Below the pieces are notes generated by a model, which worked only from the letters and a program-made list of their open reading frames with translations, did no database searches and was not told the origin of the DNA. Both the position numbers and the translations under genes were made by a program. Positions 37,651 to 48,474 of a stretch of 64,000 bases of DNA are shown here, in pieces (positions within the stretch are counted from its first letter, which is position 1; each line of letters begins with the position of its first letter). Source of the stretch: Oscillospiraceae bacterium (lineage in GTDB: Bacteria > Bacillota > Clostridia > Oscillospirales > Oscillospiraceae); assembly GCA_015067925.1 (NCBI GenBank), contig SVLN01000001.1, positions 1 to 64,000 of the forward strand. The letters run 5' to 3'.

Positions 37651-39457
37651 ATGAAAACGCCTCCAATGCGGCGCGGCAGAGTCCCTCCGCGTCGATTCCA
37701 TATTGCTTAAACAGCAGCTGATTGGCACCGTGGGGTACAAACGAACTTCCCAGGTTCTTCAGTACGACCTTTACCTCGGGGTTGGACCGCTGCAGGGCTG
37801 CTGCAATCGACTCGCCCACACAGCCGTTCTGTGCCGACTCTTCCGCCACCAGCAATCGGCCGGATTTACGGCATGATACAGCAACTTCCGTCAGATCCAG
37901 CGGTGCAATGATGCGCAGACGGACAACATCTGCACGGATGCCCCGTTCAGCAAGCAGCTGCGCACATTCATTGGCCTGGAAGGCCAATGTGCCGTAGCTG
38001 ACAATGGTCAAATCCGGTTTTTCACTACGCTCAGGCGCATAGGTATCACCAAATCCAATGCCCCGGGGATAGCGCACTGCCACGGGGCCGGAGTAATCGT
38101 AAATTGCCTCGTGCAGCATGGTTTTCAGTTCCTCGGTGGTGGCAGGACACAGAACCGTCATTCCCGGCACCTGACGAAGATAGCCTACATCAAACACGCC
38201 GTGATGTGTCGCACCATCCTCGCCCACCAGACCTGCACGATCCACGGCAAACACCACATGATTCTGCATCAAGGCGGTATCGTGGATCAGCATATCAAAG
38301 GCTCGCTGCAGGAAGGTGGAATAAATGGCCACCACAGGAATCATGCCGCCGGCAGCAAGCCCCGAAGCCATAGCAACTGCATGCTCCTCAGCGATGCCAA
38401 CGTCAAAGAGTCGATTCGGAAGTTTGCTGGCAAACTCTGAAAGGCCGGTACCGGCAGGCATGGCAGCAGTAACCGCACAGATACGCGAATCGCGCTCTGC
38501 CAACTGGGTCAGCGCAGCTCCAAAGGCTTTGGAAAAACTCACACCGGATTGTTCGCCGGGGACGCCGATTCCGTGGAAACGATCCGGATGGGCCTCTGCC
38601 TCCGCATCGCCCTTTCCCTTTTTTGTAATGGCATGGATCAGCACAGGACAGCCCATCTGTTTGGCCTCCTGCAAAAGGTACGTTAGTTTGCTCAGATCGT
38701 GGCCATCCACCGGGCCTAAATATGCAAAGCCCATCTCTTCAAACATGGTGCTGCCCAGCAGCATCTGTTTCATTTTCTGCTTCAGCTTATGGGTAAATGC
38801 GTACAGGTATTTACCGCCGGGAACCACGCTGGTGAACTTCCGGTATGCGCGTTTGATCCCGAAATAGCCGGATTTCAGTCTCAGATGGGCCAGGTGCTCA
38901 GAAATGGCACCAACATTTTTGGAAATGGACATACCGTTGTCGTTGAGAATCACGATCAGCGGCTCGCCGCTCTGTCCGGCGTCGTTCAGGCCCTCATAAG
39001 CCAGGCCGCCGGTTAACGCACCGTCTCCCATCAGGGCAATCACGCTGTGATCCTGCCCTGCCGCAGTTCTCGCCCGGGCAAAGCCCAGAGCAACGGAAAC
39101 AGCATTGGATGCGTGCCCAGCAATAAAGGCATCATGCACACTCTCATGGGGTTTCGGAAAGCCGGACATGCCACCATAGGCGCGCAGATGGGCAAAGCCC
39201 TCCTTTCGGCCTGTGAGCAGCTTGTGCACATAGCTCTGATGCCCTACATCAAAAACAAGCCGGTCGCGGGATGTATCAAACACTTTATGGATCGCCAGGG
39301 TCAGTTCCACCACACCCAGATTGGAAGCCAGATGGCCACCGGTTTTGGAAACGCTGCCAACCAGGAACTGTCTGATTTCCTCGCAAAGCTGCGCATCGAG
39401 CTGGGGATTCAGGTGTTTCAGATCTTCCGGCGAATGAATGGAGTCAAGAATATTCAT
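37634..39457 (-). CDS. dxs: 1-deoxy-D-xylulose-5-phosphate synthase
   Basis: MNILDSIHSPEDLKHLNPQLDAQLCEEIRQFLV...GDGALTGGLAYEGLND...YSTFLQRAFDMLIHD. Confidence 0.97.
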   Translation of the reverse strand: MNILDSIHSPEDLKHLNPQLDAQLCEEIRQFLVGSVSKTGGHLASNLGVVELTLAIHKVFDTSRDRLVFDVGHQSYVHKLLTGRKEGFAHLRAYGGMSGFPKPHESVHDAFIAGHASNAVSVALGFARARTAAGQDHSVIALMGDGALTGGLAYEGLNDAGQSGEPLIVILNDNGMSISKNVGAISEHLAHLRLKSGYFGIKRAYRKFTSVVPGGKYLYAFTHKLKQKMKQMLLGSTMFEEMGFAYLGPVDGHDLSKLTYLLQEAKQMGCPVLIHAITKKGKGDAEAEAHPDRFHGIGVPGEQSGVSFSKAFGAALTQLAERDSRICAVTAAMPAGTGLSEFASKLPNRLFDVGIAEEHAVAMASGLAAGGMIPVVAIYSTFLQRAFDMLIHDTALMQNHVVFAVDRAGLVGEDGATHHGVFDVGYLRQVPGMTVLCPATTEELKTMLHEAIYDYSGPVAVRYPRGIGFGDTYAPERSEKPDLTIVSYGTLAFQANECAQLLAERGIRADVVRLRIIAPLDLTEVAVSCRKSGRLLVAEESAQNGCVGESIAAALQRSNPEVKVVLKNLGSSFVPHGANQLLFKQYGIDAEGLCRAALEAFSFEGTN

Positions 39458-39545
39458 ATGCAAACACTCACTGTGGTTCTACAGTTTTGAAAAGCTCATC
39501 CCATTTATCCTACCACAATATTCATGTATATACAAGCGGATATTC

Positions 39546-39582
39546 AAAAAAACGGTGCAGGATCAATGATCCCGCACCGCTA
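39546..39582 (-). terminator. Terminator overlapping ispA stop codon
   Basis: AAAAAAACGGTGCAGGATCAatGATCCCGCACCGCT (T-tract on minus). Confidence 0.75.
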
Positions 39583-40438
39583 ATTTTTCAGCCAGCCAGC
39601 ATAAAAAACCGGCTCCTTCATATTCTGCCAAAGCCCTCTGTGCAGCCTTGGTTTCCTCTTCGATTCTCTGCCTGCACCAGGCAGCACCGAACAAAGAAAG
39701 GAAAGTGGTTTTCTTTTCATCCATGCCGGTAGCCTTGCCCATTTTTTCTGCAGAGCCTTCAGCGTCAAGAAGATCATCACAGATCTGAAATGCCAGACCC
39801 AGATGAGCAGCATACTCCGCCGCAGCATGAAGCGCCTTTTCCCCTGCCTCTGAGCAGCAGACGCCCAGCTGACATGCAGCTTTGATCAGCGCACCGGTTT
39901 TCAAGGATTGAATCCGCAGCACGCCAGTTTCATCCGTGGGCTCGCTTTCTGCCAAAAGATCCAGCACCTGACCGCCCACCATGCCGTAAGCACCGGCGCA
40001 GCCGGAAAGAATACCGACCATTTTCAGGGCCTGAGGCGCATCCACGCCCACTTGACTCAAAACGGAAAAAGCCTCAGTCAACAAAGCATCTCCCGCCAGA
40101 ACGGCCCCGGCTTCGCCGTAGACTCTGTGGGAAGTGGGTTTACCCCGACGCAGATCATCATTGTCCATGCAAGGTAGATCATCGTGAATCAGACTGTAGG
40201 CATGCACCATCTCCACCGCAGCGCCTGCCTGCAGCGCAGCCTCAATGTTTCCGACAAACAGACGGCAAAACTCCAGCGTCAGAACTGCGCGGATGCGTTT
40301 CCCGCCGGAAAGCAAGCTGTAGCGCATGGCCTCATTCAAATAACCGCAGCCGGTATCTGCGTAGAGGGTGTTTAAGTACGCTTCAATTCTTTGTTGGTTT
40401 TCTTTCAGCCGAAGAGCATAATCATTCTGCATGTTCAA
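39563..40438 (-). CDS. ispA: Polyprenyl (farnesyl/geranyl) diphosphate synthase
   Basis: SGGKRIRAVLTLE, LIHDDLPCMDNDDLRRGKPTSH, LAFQICDDLLDAEG. Confidence 0.95.
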   Translation of the reverse strand: MNMQNDYALRLKENQQRIEAYLNTLYADTGCGYLNEAMRYSLLSGGKRIRAVLTLEFCRLFVGNIEAALQAGAAVEMVHAYSLIHDDLPCMDNDDLRRGKPTSHRVYGEAGAVLAGDALLTEAFSVLSQVGVDAPQALKMVGILSGCAGAYGMVGGQVLDLLAESEPTDETGVLRIQSLKTGALIKAACQLGVCCSEAGEKALHAAAEYAAHLGLAFQICDDLLDAEGSAEKMGKATGMDEKKTTFLSLFGAAWCRQRIEEETKAAQRALAEYEGAGFLCWLAEKLAVRDH

Positions 40439-40651
40439 ACTCCTGTTCCACAGGCGCTCCGTCTTCTCCCTTGGAGAGTTTGACCACCTGCTGCTCAGCC
40501 TTGCTCAGCAGTTCGTTGCAGCTTTTCGCCAAAGCCGTGCCCTCTTCAAACAGACTCAGGGCATCCTCCAGGGGCGCGTCACCCCTCTCCAGCTTGCGCA
40601 CAATTTCTTCCAAGCGCTGCATGGATGCCTCAAAGGTTTTCGACTGTTCAC

Positions 40652-40655
<4 letters not shown>
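40422..40655 (-). CDS. xseB: Exodeoxyribonuclease VII small subunit
   Basis: FEASMQRLEEIVRKLERGDAPLEDALSLFEEGTALAKSCNELL. Confidence 0.95.
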
Positions 40656-41863
<1,208 letters not shown>

Positions 41864-41864
41864 T

Positions 41865-42785
41865 TCAGTGCTCCTGTCTTGCGGCGAGGATCGCCGTACC
41901 CATGGCGTTGTCTGTGGAAAACTCAGGCTTTGCAAAAATCGGTTGGAACTCCCCCGCCAGTTCCCGCAGCAGCGAGTTGGATGCAACACCACCGGAAAAC
42001 ACCACAGGAAGATCAGGATACTGCTTCATTGCCGCTCTGGTGACAGCAAGAACCGCTTCAATCACGGACCGCAGCGCATACTGCGCCGTCTTTTCGGCAG
42101 AGGCAGTTTTTTCAAAATACTGTTCCGTCTTGTTCTGCAAACCAGAGAAGGAAAACTCCAATCCACGCAGCTTCACACGGAAAAAATCCGTCGCATCCGT
42201 TTCGCGGCTCAGTGCATCCACCGCTTTGCCCGCCGGGAACGGCAGGCCGAGAAGCTTTCCTGTGCGATCGATCAGCTGTCCGGCAGAAATATCCTCCGTG
42301 CCGCCGATGCGCTGCGCCTTGGGCGCATAAACCTGGGGCTCTACCAGCAGCAGTTCCGTCGTGCCGCCGGACAGATGCCACGCCAGATGGGGCGCGTCCA
42401 ATAGATCCATTCTTCCGGCAGACCAGACCGCGGCAGCAATATGACCCTGCTGATGGGAGAAGCGGTAAAGGGGAACCTTCAGCACCTGGGCAAGTACCTG
42501 TGCCTGGCTCTCCCCTGCCAGGAAGCAGGGCATATAGCTTCCTTCCACATCCCGCGGACGGTTGGAAACACCGATGGCGCAGATGTCAGATGCCTCCACT
42601 TCCGAGAACAATTCTTTCGCCAGATCCGGCAGGCGGGTAACATGATGAAACAGTGCGTCACTCTGCCGCAGACCAAGGGCTCCTTCCTTGACAGGAAGGA
42701 GTTTGGCGCAGGAACGAACGCACTGCTCACTGAAATATGCAATGGAAGTGGTGTAGTTGCTGGTATCGATACCGAGGGCTCTCAT
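41865..42785 (-). CDS. Kae1/TsaD-like (peptidase M22 family) paralogue
   Basis: ALGIDTSNYTTSIAYF, HQQGHIAAA, HLSGGTTELLLV, FSGGVASNSLLR, FSTDNAMGTAILAA. Confidence 0.85.
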   Translation of the reverse strand: MRALGIDTSNYTTSIAYFSEQCVRSCAKLLPVKEGALGLRQSDALFHHVTRLPDLAKELFSEVEASDICAIGVSNRPRDVEGSYMPCFLAGESQAQVLAQVLKVPLYRFSHQQGHIAAAVWSAGRMDLLDAPHLAWHLSGGTTELLLVEPQVYAPKAQRIGGTEDISAGQLIDRTGKLLGLPFPAGKAVDALSRETDATDFFRVKLRGLEFSFSGLQNKTEQYFEKTASAEKTAQYALRSVIEAVLAVTRAAMKQYPDLPVVFSGGVASNSLLRELAGEFQPIFAKPEFSTDNAMGTAILAARQEH

Positions 42786-43234
42786 TTCGCAGCCTCACGG
42801 GCAAAGCTGCCCAGAATACCGTTGGCAAAGCCGGTGACATCCTCATCCTCGTAGTCCTTGAGGATACGGATGGCTTCGTTAATGGCAACGCCGGTGGGAA
42901 CATCTTCCACGTACAGGCACTCAAAAATGGCCACTCTCATGGCAGCCTTTGCCAGGCGGGAAATGCGGGATAGGTTCCAGCCCACCGCATACTTTTCGAT
43001 GTGGGCGTTGATTTCCAGCCACTTTTCCTGTACACCGGTGACAACATTACGAATGTAGTCCATCTGCTTGCCGGAAGGGCGTTCGGAATAAAGATCCAGT
43101 TCCTCCTCTTCCTTCAGTCTGGAAAAGAACTCGGGCTGCAGGCGCTCAGCCAGCAGCAAGGAAGCGTCATGATCCTGGAATTCCAGTTCAAATACCAGGT
43201 GAACCGCGATTTCACGGGCAGTCGATCTTGTCAT
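42782..43234 (-). CDS. nusB: Transcription antitermination factor NusB
   Basis: TRSTAREIAVHLVFELEFQ...ISRLAKAAMRVAIFECLYVEDVPTGVAINEAIRILKDY. Confidence 0.94.
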   Translation of the reverse strand: MTRSTAREIAVHLVFELEFQDHDASLLLAERLQPEFFSRLKEEEELDLYSERPSGKQMDYIRNVVTGVQEKWLEINAHIEKYAVGWNLSRISRLAKAAMRVAIFECLYVEDVPTGVAINEAIRILKDYEDEDVTGFANGILGSFAREAAK

Positions 43235-43261
43235 ATGTTTCTCCTTGGTTTGAGATATATC

Positions 43262-43292
43262 GAAATAACCCTTTGCCGGGCAAAGGGTTATT
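43262..43292 (-). terminator. Stem-loop between asp23-like gene and nusB
   Basis: AATAACCCTTTGCcgggCAAAGGGTTATT; weak T-tract. Confidence 0.5.
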
Positions 43293-43299
43293 CAGCTTC

Positions 43300-43668
43300 T
43301 TACTTGGTCATGGAAATACCGGCGATGTTGACATTCACATTCAGGACCTTCAGGCCGGCCATGGACTCCAGCGCCTGGCAGACGGCGGCCTGAATATTCT
43401 GGCCGATGGTCTGCATGCTGTAGCCGTACTGCACCATCACGCTGCACTCCACGCAGACAGCATCATCCTTGGCAGTCAGACGGACGCCTCGGCCGGTGGC
43501 TTTTTTGGTCAGTCGATCCTGGATTTCCGCACCAAAATTCGAATTCAGCGCCACAACGCCCTCCACCTCCGTCACAGCGGCGGCGGCAATGGCACAGACC
43601 ACATCTTCGGAAATATGAAGAGAACCGGTTTCCAGCTGCTTGGAGTAGTACTCTTTGGTTTCGCTCAT
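43300..43668 (-). CDS. Asp23/Gls24 family envelope stress protein
   Basis: GSLHISEDVVCAIAAAAVTEVEGVVAL...VRLTAKDDAVCVECSVMVQYGYSM. Confidence 0.93.
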   Translation of the reverse strand: MSETKEYYSKQLETGSLHISEDVVCAIAAAAVTEVEGVVALNSNFGAEIQDRLTKKATGRGVRLTAKDDAVCVECSVMVQYGYSMQTIGQNIQAAVCQALESMAGLKVLNVNVNIAGISMTK

Positions 43669-43783
43669 GGTAAAACCTCCATTTTAGGTTGCTGCACAGA
43701 CTGCTCTCTACGCAGCAATGCGGCACAACAGCCGTTCTGCGGCTATTGTACCACATTGCCAGAAAAAAACAAGGGTGTTAATC

Positions 43784-44341
43784 TCACGAAACTTCAATAA
43801 TTCGAATACTGGACATGTCATAATCCGTCTGAGAAGTCACAAGATCCGCCAAAACAGCAACGTCGGCATCCTTCAGACCATCCTGTGGCGCTGCCACGGC
43901 AACGCTGACCAACTCATCCGAAAAATAGACCACGCAATCGGCATACCCCTTTGCAATCACCATGCTCTCAATCTGTGCCTCCATAAGTGCTGTCTGCACC
44001 ATCTGCTCGAGCTGCATTTTTGCCGATGATGCATCTGCAGACGCCTCGTCTGATGCGTAGGAAATGGTCTCCTGCAGCAGTTCAATGGCGCTTTCACGGC
44101 TCTGCTGGCGGCTCAAGCGAATGCCGGCAAAGGAATCCTCCATAGAGGAAACCTCCGCATCCTCCTGCGCGGTATTCAGAAGCGTCTGCTGATAGCTCTG
44201 CTGGTTTAAGGCGTCCACCGGAAGGGTGTCGGTCAGATCTGTATTCAGCGCCTTCTGCTGATGAGACCAGTTGAGATAGATTCCGGCGCAGACAAACAGC
44301 AGCACCGTTGCGATCACCGCATTGCGTTTCCAGGTATTCAT
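43784..44341 (-). CDS. spoIIIAH: Stage III sporulation protein AH
   Basis: N-terminal TM; position in operon; ADCVVYFSDELVSVAVAAPQDGLKDADVAVLADLVTSQTDYDMSSIRIIEV. Confidence 0.9.
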   Translation of the reverse strand: MNTWKRNAVIATVLLFVCAGIYLNWSHQQKALNTDLTDTLPVDALNQQSYQQTLLNTAQEDAEVSSMEDSFAGIRLSRQQSRESAIELLQETISYASDEASADASSAKMQLEQMVQTALMEAQIESMVIAKGYADCVVYFSDELVSVAVAAPQDGLKDADVAVLADLVTSQTDYDMSSIRIIEVS

Positions 44342-44353
44342 TCTGTTTCCTCC

Positions 44354-44869
44354 TCATTTCTTCATTTTCATCACTGTGATCTGATCATTTTTCAGGCCGG
44401 TCAGGCTGCTGACTGCCGCCTTCACCGCCTGCACAACAGACGCACGATCTCCGCCCTCGCAAATCACCACGGCGCCACGGTACTGCGGTGCATAAATGGT
44501 CTGCACCAGTCCCTCGCCGGAAACGATCACCGTATTACGCTGTATGGATTGACTTGCTTCGGAGCTACTCTGATGCTCATCCACTTGATAAACCGTGCTC
44601 TGCTGCTGGGCAAGGCTCAGGATCACTTCTGTCCTGCCAACTCCATTTACTTTTTGCAGACACTCTGCCAGGCGCTGCTCCAATTCCGGTTTCTGGGTCT
44701 GCACCGCAGCCGTCTCGGTCTTAACGGGCTGCTGCGGATCCCGGAGCATCAGGGTTGAGACCAGATACAGGCCAACGCCCAAAAGAAGCAGCAGCACAAT
44801 CCATTTCTGCCTTGGTTCCTGTTTGATTGTTTCCAGCAGCTGCTCTACACGCCTGAGTAGATTTTTCAT
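44354..44869 (-). CDS. spoIIIAG: Stage III sporulation protein AG
   Basis: TM; LEQRLAECLQKVNGVGRTEVILSLAQQQSTVYQVDEH...APQYRGAVVICEGGDRASV. Confidence 0.9.
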   Translation of the reverse strand: MKNLLRRVEQLLETIKQEPRQKWIVLLLLLGVGLYLVSTLMLRDPQQPVKTETAAVQTQKPELEQRLAECLQKVNGVGRTEVILSLAQQQSTVYQVDEHQSSSEASQSIQRNTVIVSGEGLVQTIYAPQYRGAVVICEGGDRASVVQAVKAAVSSLTGLKNDQITVMKMKK

Positions 44870-45342
44870 TGGTCATACACCTGCCTGTCCGCAGGAATTG
44901 CGAAGGTAGTTTCTATGTATTGCTGCAGTTCCTGCCGCTGTATCGTGCTCATGGAGCCTGTAATTCGGATTGCGCTGGGATACGGATACACTCCGCCAAC
45001 GTGCATATTCACCTCCACTTCGATCTGTGCGCCAAGCTCAGTGGCTTTGTCCAATACATATGATCGTACTTTCTTTGATATGATTTCTGCAGCCAAATCG
45101 GAAGAAGGAATTTCGATTCCCGTTCGTGCGTGTTCCCCAATTACCTGGGTTTGGGCGAAGAAGGAAGTGATCTGCTCTGCATTCAAACGGGCAACCGGTG
45201 ACACTACGCATAAAATCAGCAGCAGTCCAGTTGCCATTCGTACCACTCGCCCGGCGCCGTTATGCGGTGATAGCACCTTGACCAGTGCGCCCAGCATTGC
45301 GACGCTGATGACACGCAAAAGATAACCGTACAAAGCATTCAT
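44866..45342 (-). CDS. spoIIIAF: Stage III sporulation protein AF
   Basis: NALYGYLLRVISVAMLGALVKVLSPHNGAGRVVRMATGLLLILCVVSPVARL; operon position. Confidence 0.88.
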   Translation of the reverse strand: MNALYGYLLRVISVAMLGALVKVLSPHNGAGRVVRMATGLLLILCVVSPVARLNAEQITSFFAQTQVIGEHARTGIEIPSSDLAAEIISKKVRSYVLDKATELGAQIEVEVNMHVGGVYPYPSAIRITGSMSTIQRQELQQYIETTFAIPADRQVYDQ

Positions 45343-46442
45343 CCCGGCACCACCGCTTTCATGAAACACACACAGGCAATCAGATTAAAAAGGGCCGAAG
45401 CGCCCACCATTGCCAGGATCATTCCCATTACACCCGCTGCTGCATCCATCATTTCCGGCAGCGCGCCGTCATCCACAGTAGCTGCCAACGCCGATGAAGC
45501 TTTCAGGGTCAGATAGTGCACGCCCAAGCGTAAAAACGGCGCAACGCAAACTGCCAACACGCCCAGCAAGCCAAAAACTCCCACTGAACTTCGCAGAATT
45601 GATGCACTGACCAGAACAGTCTCAGAAGCATCTGCGATCACGCTGCCCACCACCGGCACCACGCTGCTCAATGCCAGCTTTGCCGCTTTGACTGTGGCAG
45701 AATCAGCACTTCCGGACACAACACCTGTGAGCGCAAGATAGGCAGAGTAACAAACCAGCAGTGCCTTCAGGCCATTGGCCAATAGATTCTGCAGAAGCTT
45801 TCTCATTCTTTTTAACAGTGTATCCGACAGGCATAGTTCCGCGCAGGAACATGCCAGACAGACATGACACAGCGGCAGGAACACGTTCAAAAGCAATCTA
45901 TTCAGAAGCTGCGTCAGAAAAACAGTTGACGCATATAAAGCCGCTGCGGAAGCGGGCGCTCCGCTGGCAGATGTGGCCGCTGAGAGTACCGGCAGCAGTG
46001 CTGCAGAAAAGACAGCGGTTTCCTCCATTGTGGTTCGTCCCAACCCCACCAGGGTATTCAGATCCGCAGCGCAGATCAGCGTGACGGCCAGCACTCCAGC
46101 AATTCTGACTGCACCACTGCTTTTCTCCTGTACGATTCTCACAATGGCACACAATAGCGCTACAGCCAGCAGCTTTCCTGCGGAGTGTAAGGCTGCGCGC
46201 AGGCCTGTCCCCGCGCCGGAAAGGGACCGGTTCAGAATTTCCCGGATACCTTCCTGCAAATCAACCTGCATCAGATGGTCAAAGCCGTCGTATCGCTCCT
46301 TCGCCTCCTTAGGAAGCGCATCGAGAATCTCTTCTGCATTAACCGCGTCTACCTGCTGCTGCAAAACGGATTGTACTTCGTCTGTCGCCAGAGCCTGTCC
46401 CGAAAGAATCAGAATCAGCAGCATCAGAATCGCACTTCTCAT
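45339..46442 (-). CDS. spoIIIAE: Stage III sporulation protein AE
   Basis: Long polytopic protein, DLNTLVGLGRTTMEETAVFSAALLPVLSAATSASGAPASAAALYASTVFLTQLLNRLL. Confidence 0.92.
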   Translation of the reverse strand: MRSAILMLLILILSGQALATDEVQSVLQQQVDAVNAEEILDALPKEAKERYDGFDHLMQVDLQEGIREILNRSLSGAGTGLRAALHSAGKLLAVALLCAIVRIVQEKSSGAVRIAGVLAVTLICAADLNTLVGLGRTTMEETAVFSAALLPVLSAATSASGAPASAAALYASTVFLTQLLNRLLLNVFLPLCHVCLACSCAELCLSDTLLKRMRKLLQNLLANGLKALLVCYSAYLALTGVVSGSADSATVKAAKLALSSVVPVVGSVIADASETVLVSASILRSSVGVFGLLGVLAVCVAPFLRLGVHYLTLKASSALAATVDDGALPEMMDAAAGVMGMILAMVGASALFNLIACVCFMKAVVPG

Positions 46443-46837
46443 CCGTTTCCTCCCAACAACTGACGAATCAGGGAAAGGACCGACAGAATCAGAGGCAGGC
46501 ACACATAAAGACTCGCAGCCGTTCCGAGCGCAGCAATACTTTGCGCAATGGCCTCCTGCTGAGCATCTTTGCAGATACTCCCGGCAAAATGGCAAACCAG
46601 GGAAATCAACATGCATTGATAAACCGGCTTGATCAGCGCACCGGACAAACCGGCCGCGTCCTCCAATTGTCGCAGCACAGGTCGGATCGCCCGGAGAAAT
46701 CCAAAAAATACAAGAAGAATGGACACCGCAGTAACGAAGCTTACCATCAGCGCCTGCTCCTTGCTGTACTTTCGTATCAAAACTGCCAGTATGCAGATCA
46801 CAACAGCCGCAGCAGCGGCCTTTGCTACATCTTCCAT
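46439..46837 (-). CDS. spoIIIAD: Stage III sporulation protein AD
   Basis: VICILAVLIRKYSKEQALMVSFVTAVSILLVFF; operon position. Confidence 0.9.
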   Translation of the reverse strand: MEDVAKAAAAAVVICILAVLIRKYSKEQALMVSFVTAVSILLVFFGFLRAIRPVLRQLEDAAGLSGALIKPVYQCMLISLVCHFAGSICKDAQQEAIAQSIAALGTAASLYVCLPLILSVLSLIRQLLGGNG

Positions 46838-47031
46838 CAGAACTGAAACAGGGTCTTAACCATTTCAAACAACGCTGAGATCTGCTGCACTACAATCATA
46901 AGCACCACCACCAGCCCAGCCAGAGTCACGACTGTCGCCATCTCGTCGCGTCCGGATCGCGAGAGCACCTGATTGAGAATGGATACAATAATTCCCACCG
47001 CTGCGATTTTAAAAATCAGATCGATATTCAA
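46837..47031 (-). CDS. spoIIIAC: Stage III sporulation protein AC
   Basis: LNIDLIFKIAAVGIIVSILNQVLSRSGRDEMATVVTLAGLVVVLMIVVQQISALFEMVKTLF; TTG start inferred. Confidence 0.92.
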   Translation of the reverse strand: MNIDLIFKIAAVGIIVSILNQVLSRSGRDEMATVVTLAGLVVVLMIVVQQISALFEMVKTLFQF

Positions 47032-47057
47032 ATGCGAACCGCTCCTTTGTAAGATTT

Positions 47058-47513
47058 TTACAGCAGCACAATCGCGCAAATTGCTGACAACGCCACCGCA
47101 ACACTCATACAGCTGCGGCAGCGCTCTTCCTGTTTGCTTTCTTTCTGCAATCTGTCATTGCGTACCTCTTCCGCAAGGTTCATAAGAAGCCTTTCCTGGG
47201 CTTGTCCGGTCGCGCTCAGGCCGCTGAGCGGCAAAACATGGCCCTGTATCGACACATCCTGCGCACCCTTCGCCAGCCCTTCCGCCCCGCGCTGAAAACA
47301 CCGATGCACAGGCATCCCTCTTCCGTTTGCCGCCTTTTTCAGCGCCTGCTTCAGCGAGATTTTTTCATAGCAAATGCACTGCCGCAACTGTTCCAGTGCC
47401 AGTTCGTAATCCCTCAGAATTTGTATTTCCTCTCTGATCCGTGAGCGTTTTTGAAGTCCTGCCCAGATAATTGCCAAGCAGATCAGTGCCGCACCGACCT
47501 GTTTCATCCGCAT
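47058..47513 (-). CDS. spoIIIAB: Stage III sporulation protein AB
   Basis: ILRDYELALEQLRQCICYEKISLKQALKKAA; C-terminal TM; operon position. Confidence 0.88.
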   Translation of the reverse strand: MRMKQVGAALICLAIIWAGLQKRSRIREEIQILRDYELALEQLRQCICYEKISLKQALKKAANGRGMPVHRCFQRGAEGLAKGAQDVSIQGHVLPLSGLSATGQAQERLLMNLAEEVRNDRLQKESKQEERCRSCMSVAVALSAICAIVLL

Positions 47514-48391
47514 GGTAGCCTCACGATCTCTCCGCACCGATCCTGGGAAAGCACATAGGCGGTTCGAAAGAACCCCAGATTCAGCAGCTTGCGGTACACG
47601 GTTCTTTCGCAAAAATCTTCCAAAGATGAGGCATGGGCCGTGGCCAGAAGCTTGACTCCGCAGTAGCAGGCTGTGGAAATGGCTTTCACATCCGCTTCGC
47701 TTGTGATTTCGTCCACAGCAATCCATTGTGGATTCATAGCCCGCAGGCAGAGAATGATCCCCTTCTCTTTTTTGCAGCCGCAGAGCACGTCCGTTTGTCT
47801 GCCCACGGGCAGCTGCGGAAAGCCGTGGCGCATGGCTGCGATTTCCCAACGTTCATCCACCACGCTCACCCGGGCTGCATAACAGTCGGAGAGCAGCCGG
47901 ATTGTATCGCGTAAAAGCGTTGTTTTTCCGCTGGCAGGCGGGCCGATGATCAGGGCACTTTCCTGCTGACGAAAAAGATGCTCCGCCAATTCCCTGCCAA
48001 CTCCGCAGATTGGCCTGGCAATTCGTATGCACAGCGATGAAATATCCCGCAGCGTTTTGATATCTTCCTGTTCCATCACTGCAGTTCCACAAAGTCCGAT
48101 GCGGTGACCTCCCTGCAAGGTTAAAAAACCACCGGCAATTTCGTTTTCAACAGCATAGGGCGAATACTCTGTGGCGCTGGACACGATCTGCGCAATTTCT
48201 TCCGGAGTCACAACCGACTGGTTTTCCATCGGCAGCGGATGCTCCTGCTGCGTCAGGATGAAACTCGCCCTCTTTCCCTGCCGGAAGCGAATTTCTGTCA
48301 ACGCGTTCTGCTCATCAGGCTGCAAACGGTTCACAGCTTTCCGATATCCCTCCGGCAGGACCGAAAGAACCTGCTGCAATGGTTCTGTCAT
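47504..48391 (-). CDS. spoIIIAA: Stage III sporulation protein AA (ATPase)
   Basis: GPPASGKTTLLRDTIRLLSD, VDERWEIAAMRHGFPQLPVGRQTDVL, WIAVDEITSEADVKAI. Confidence 0.95.
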   Translation of the reverse strand: MTEPLQQVLSVLPEGYRKAVNRLQPDEQNALTEIRFRQGKRASFILTQQEHPLPMENQSVVTPEEIAQIVSSATEYSPYAVENEIAGGFLTLQGGHRIGLCGTAVMEQEDIKTLRDISSLCIRIARPICGVGRELAEHLFRQQESALIIGPPASGKTTLLRDTIRLLSDCYAARVSVVDERWEIAAMRHGFPQLPVGRQTDVLCGCKKEKGIILCLRAMNPQWIAVDEITSEADVKAISTACYCGVKLLATAHASSLEDFCERTVYRKLLNLGFFRTAYVLSQDRCGEIVRLPCG

Positions 48392-48437
48392 ATGTATCAC
48401 CTCACGAAATCTTATGCCCTGCCTGTCCTCAATATGC

Positions 48438-48473
48438 AAAAAAGCCTGTTCCCAAAGGAACAGGCTTTTAAGA
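48438..48473 (-). terminator. Terminator of PTS-IIC-like gene
   Basis: AAAAAAGCCTGTTCCcaaaGGAACAGGCTTTTA. Confidence 0.8.
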
Positions 48474-48474
48474 T

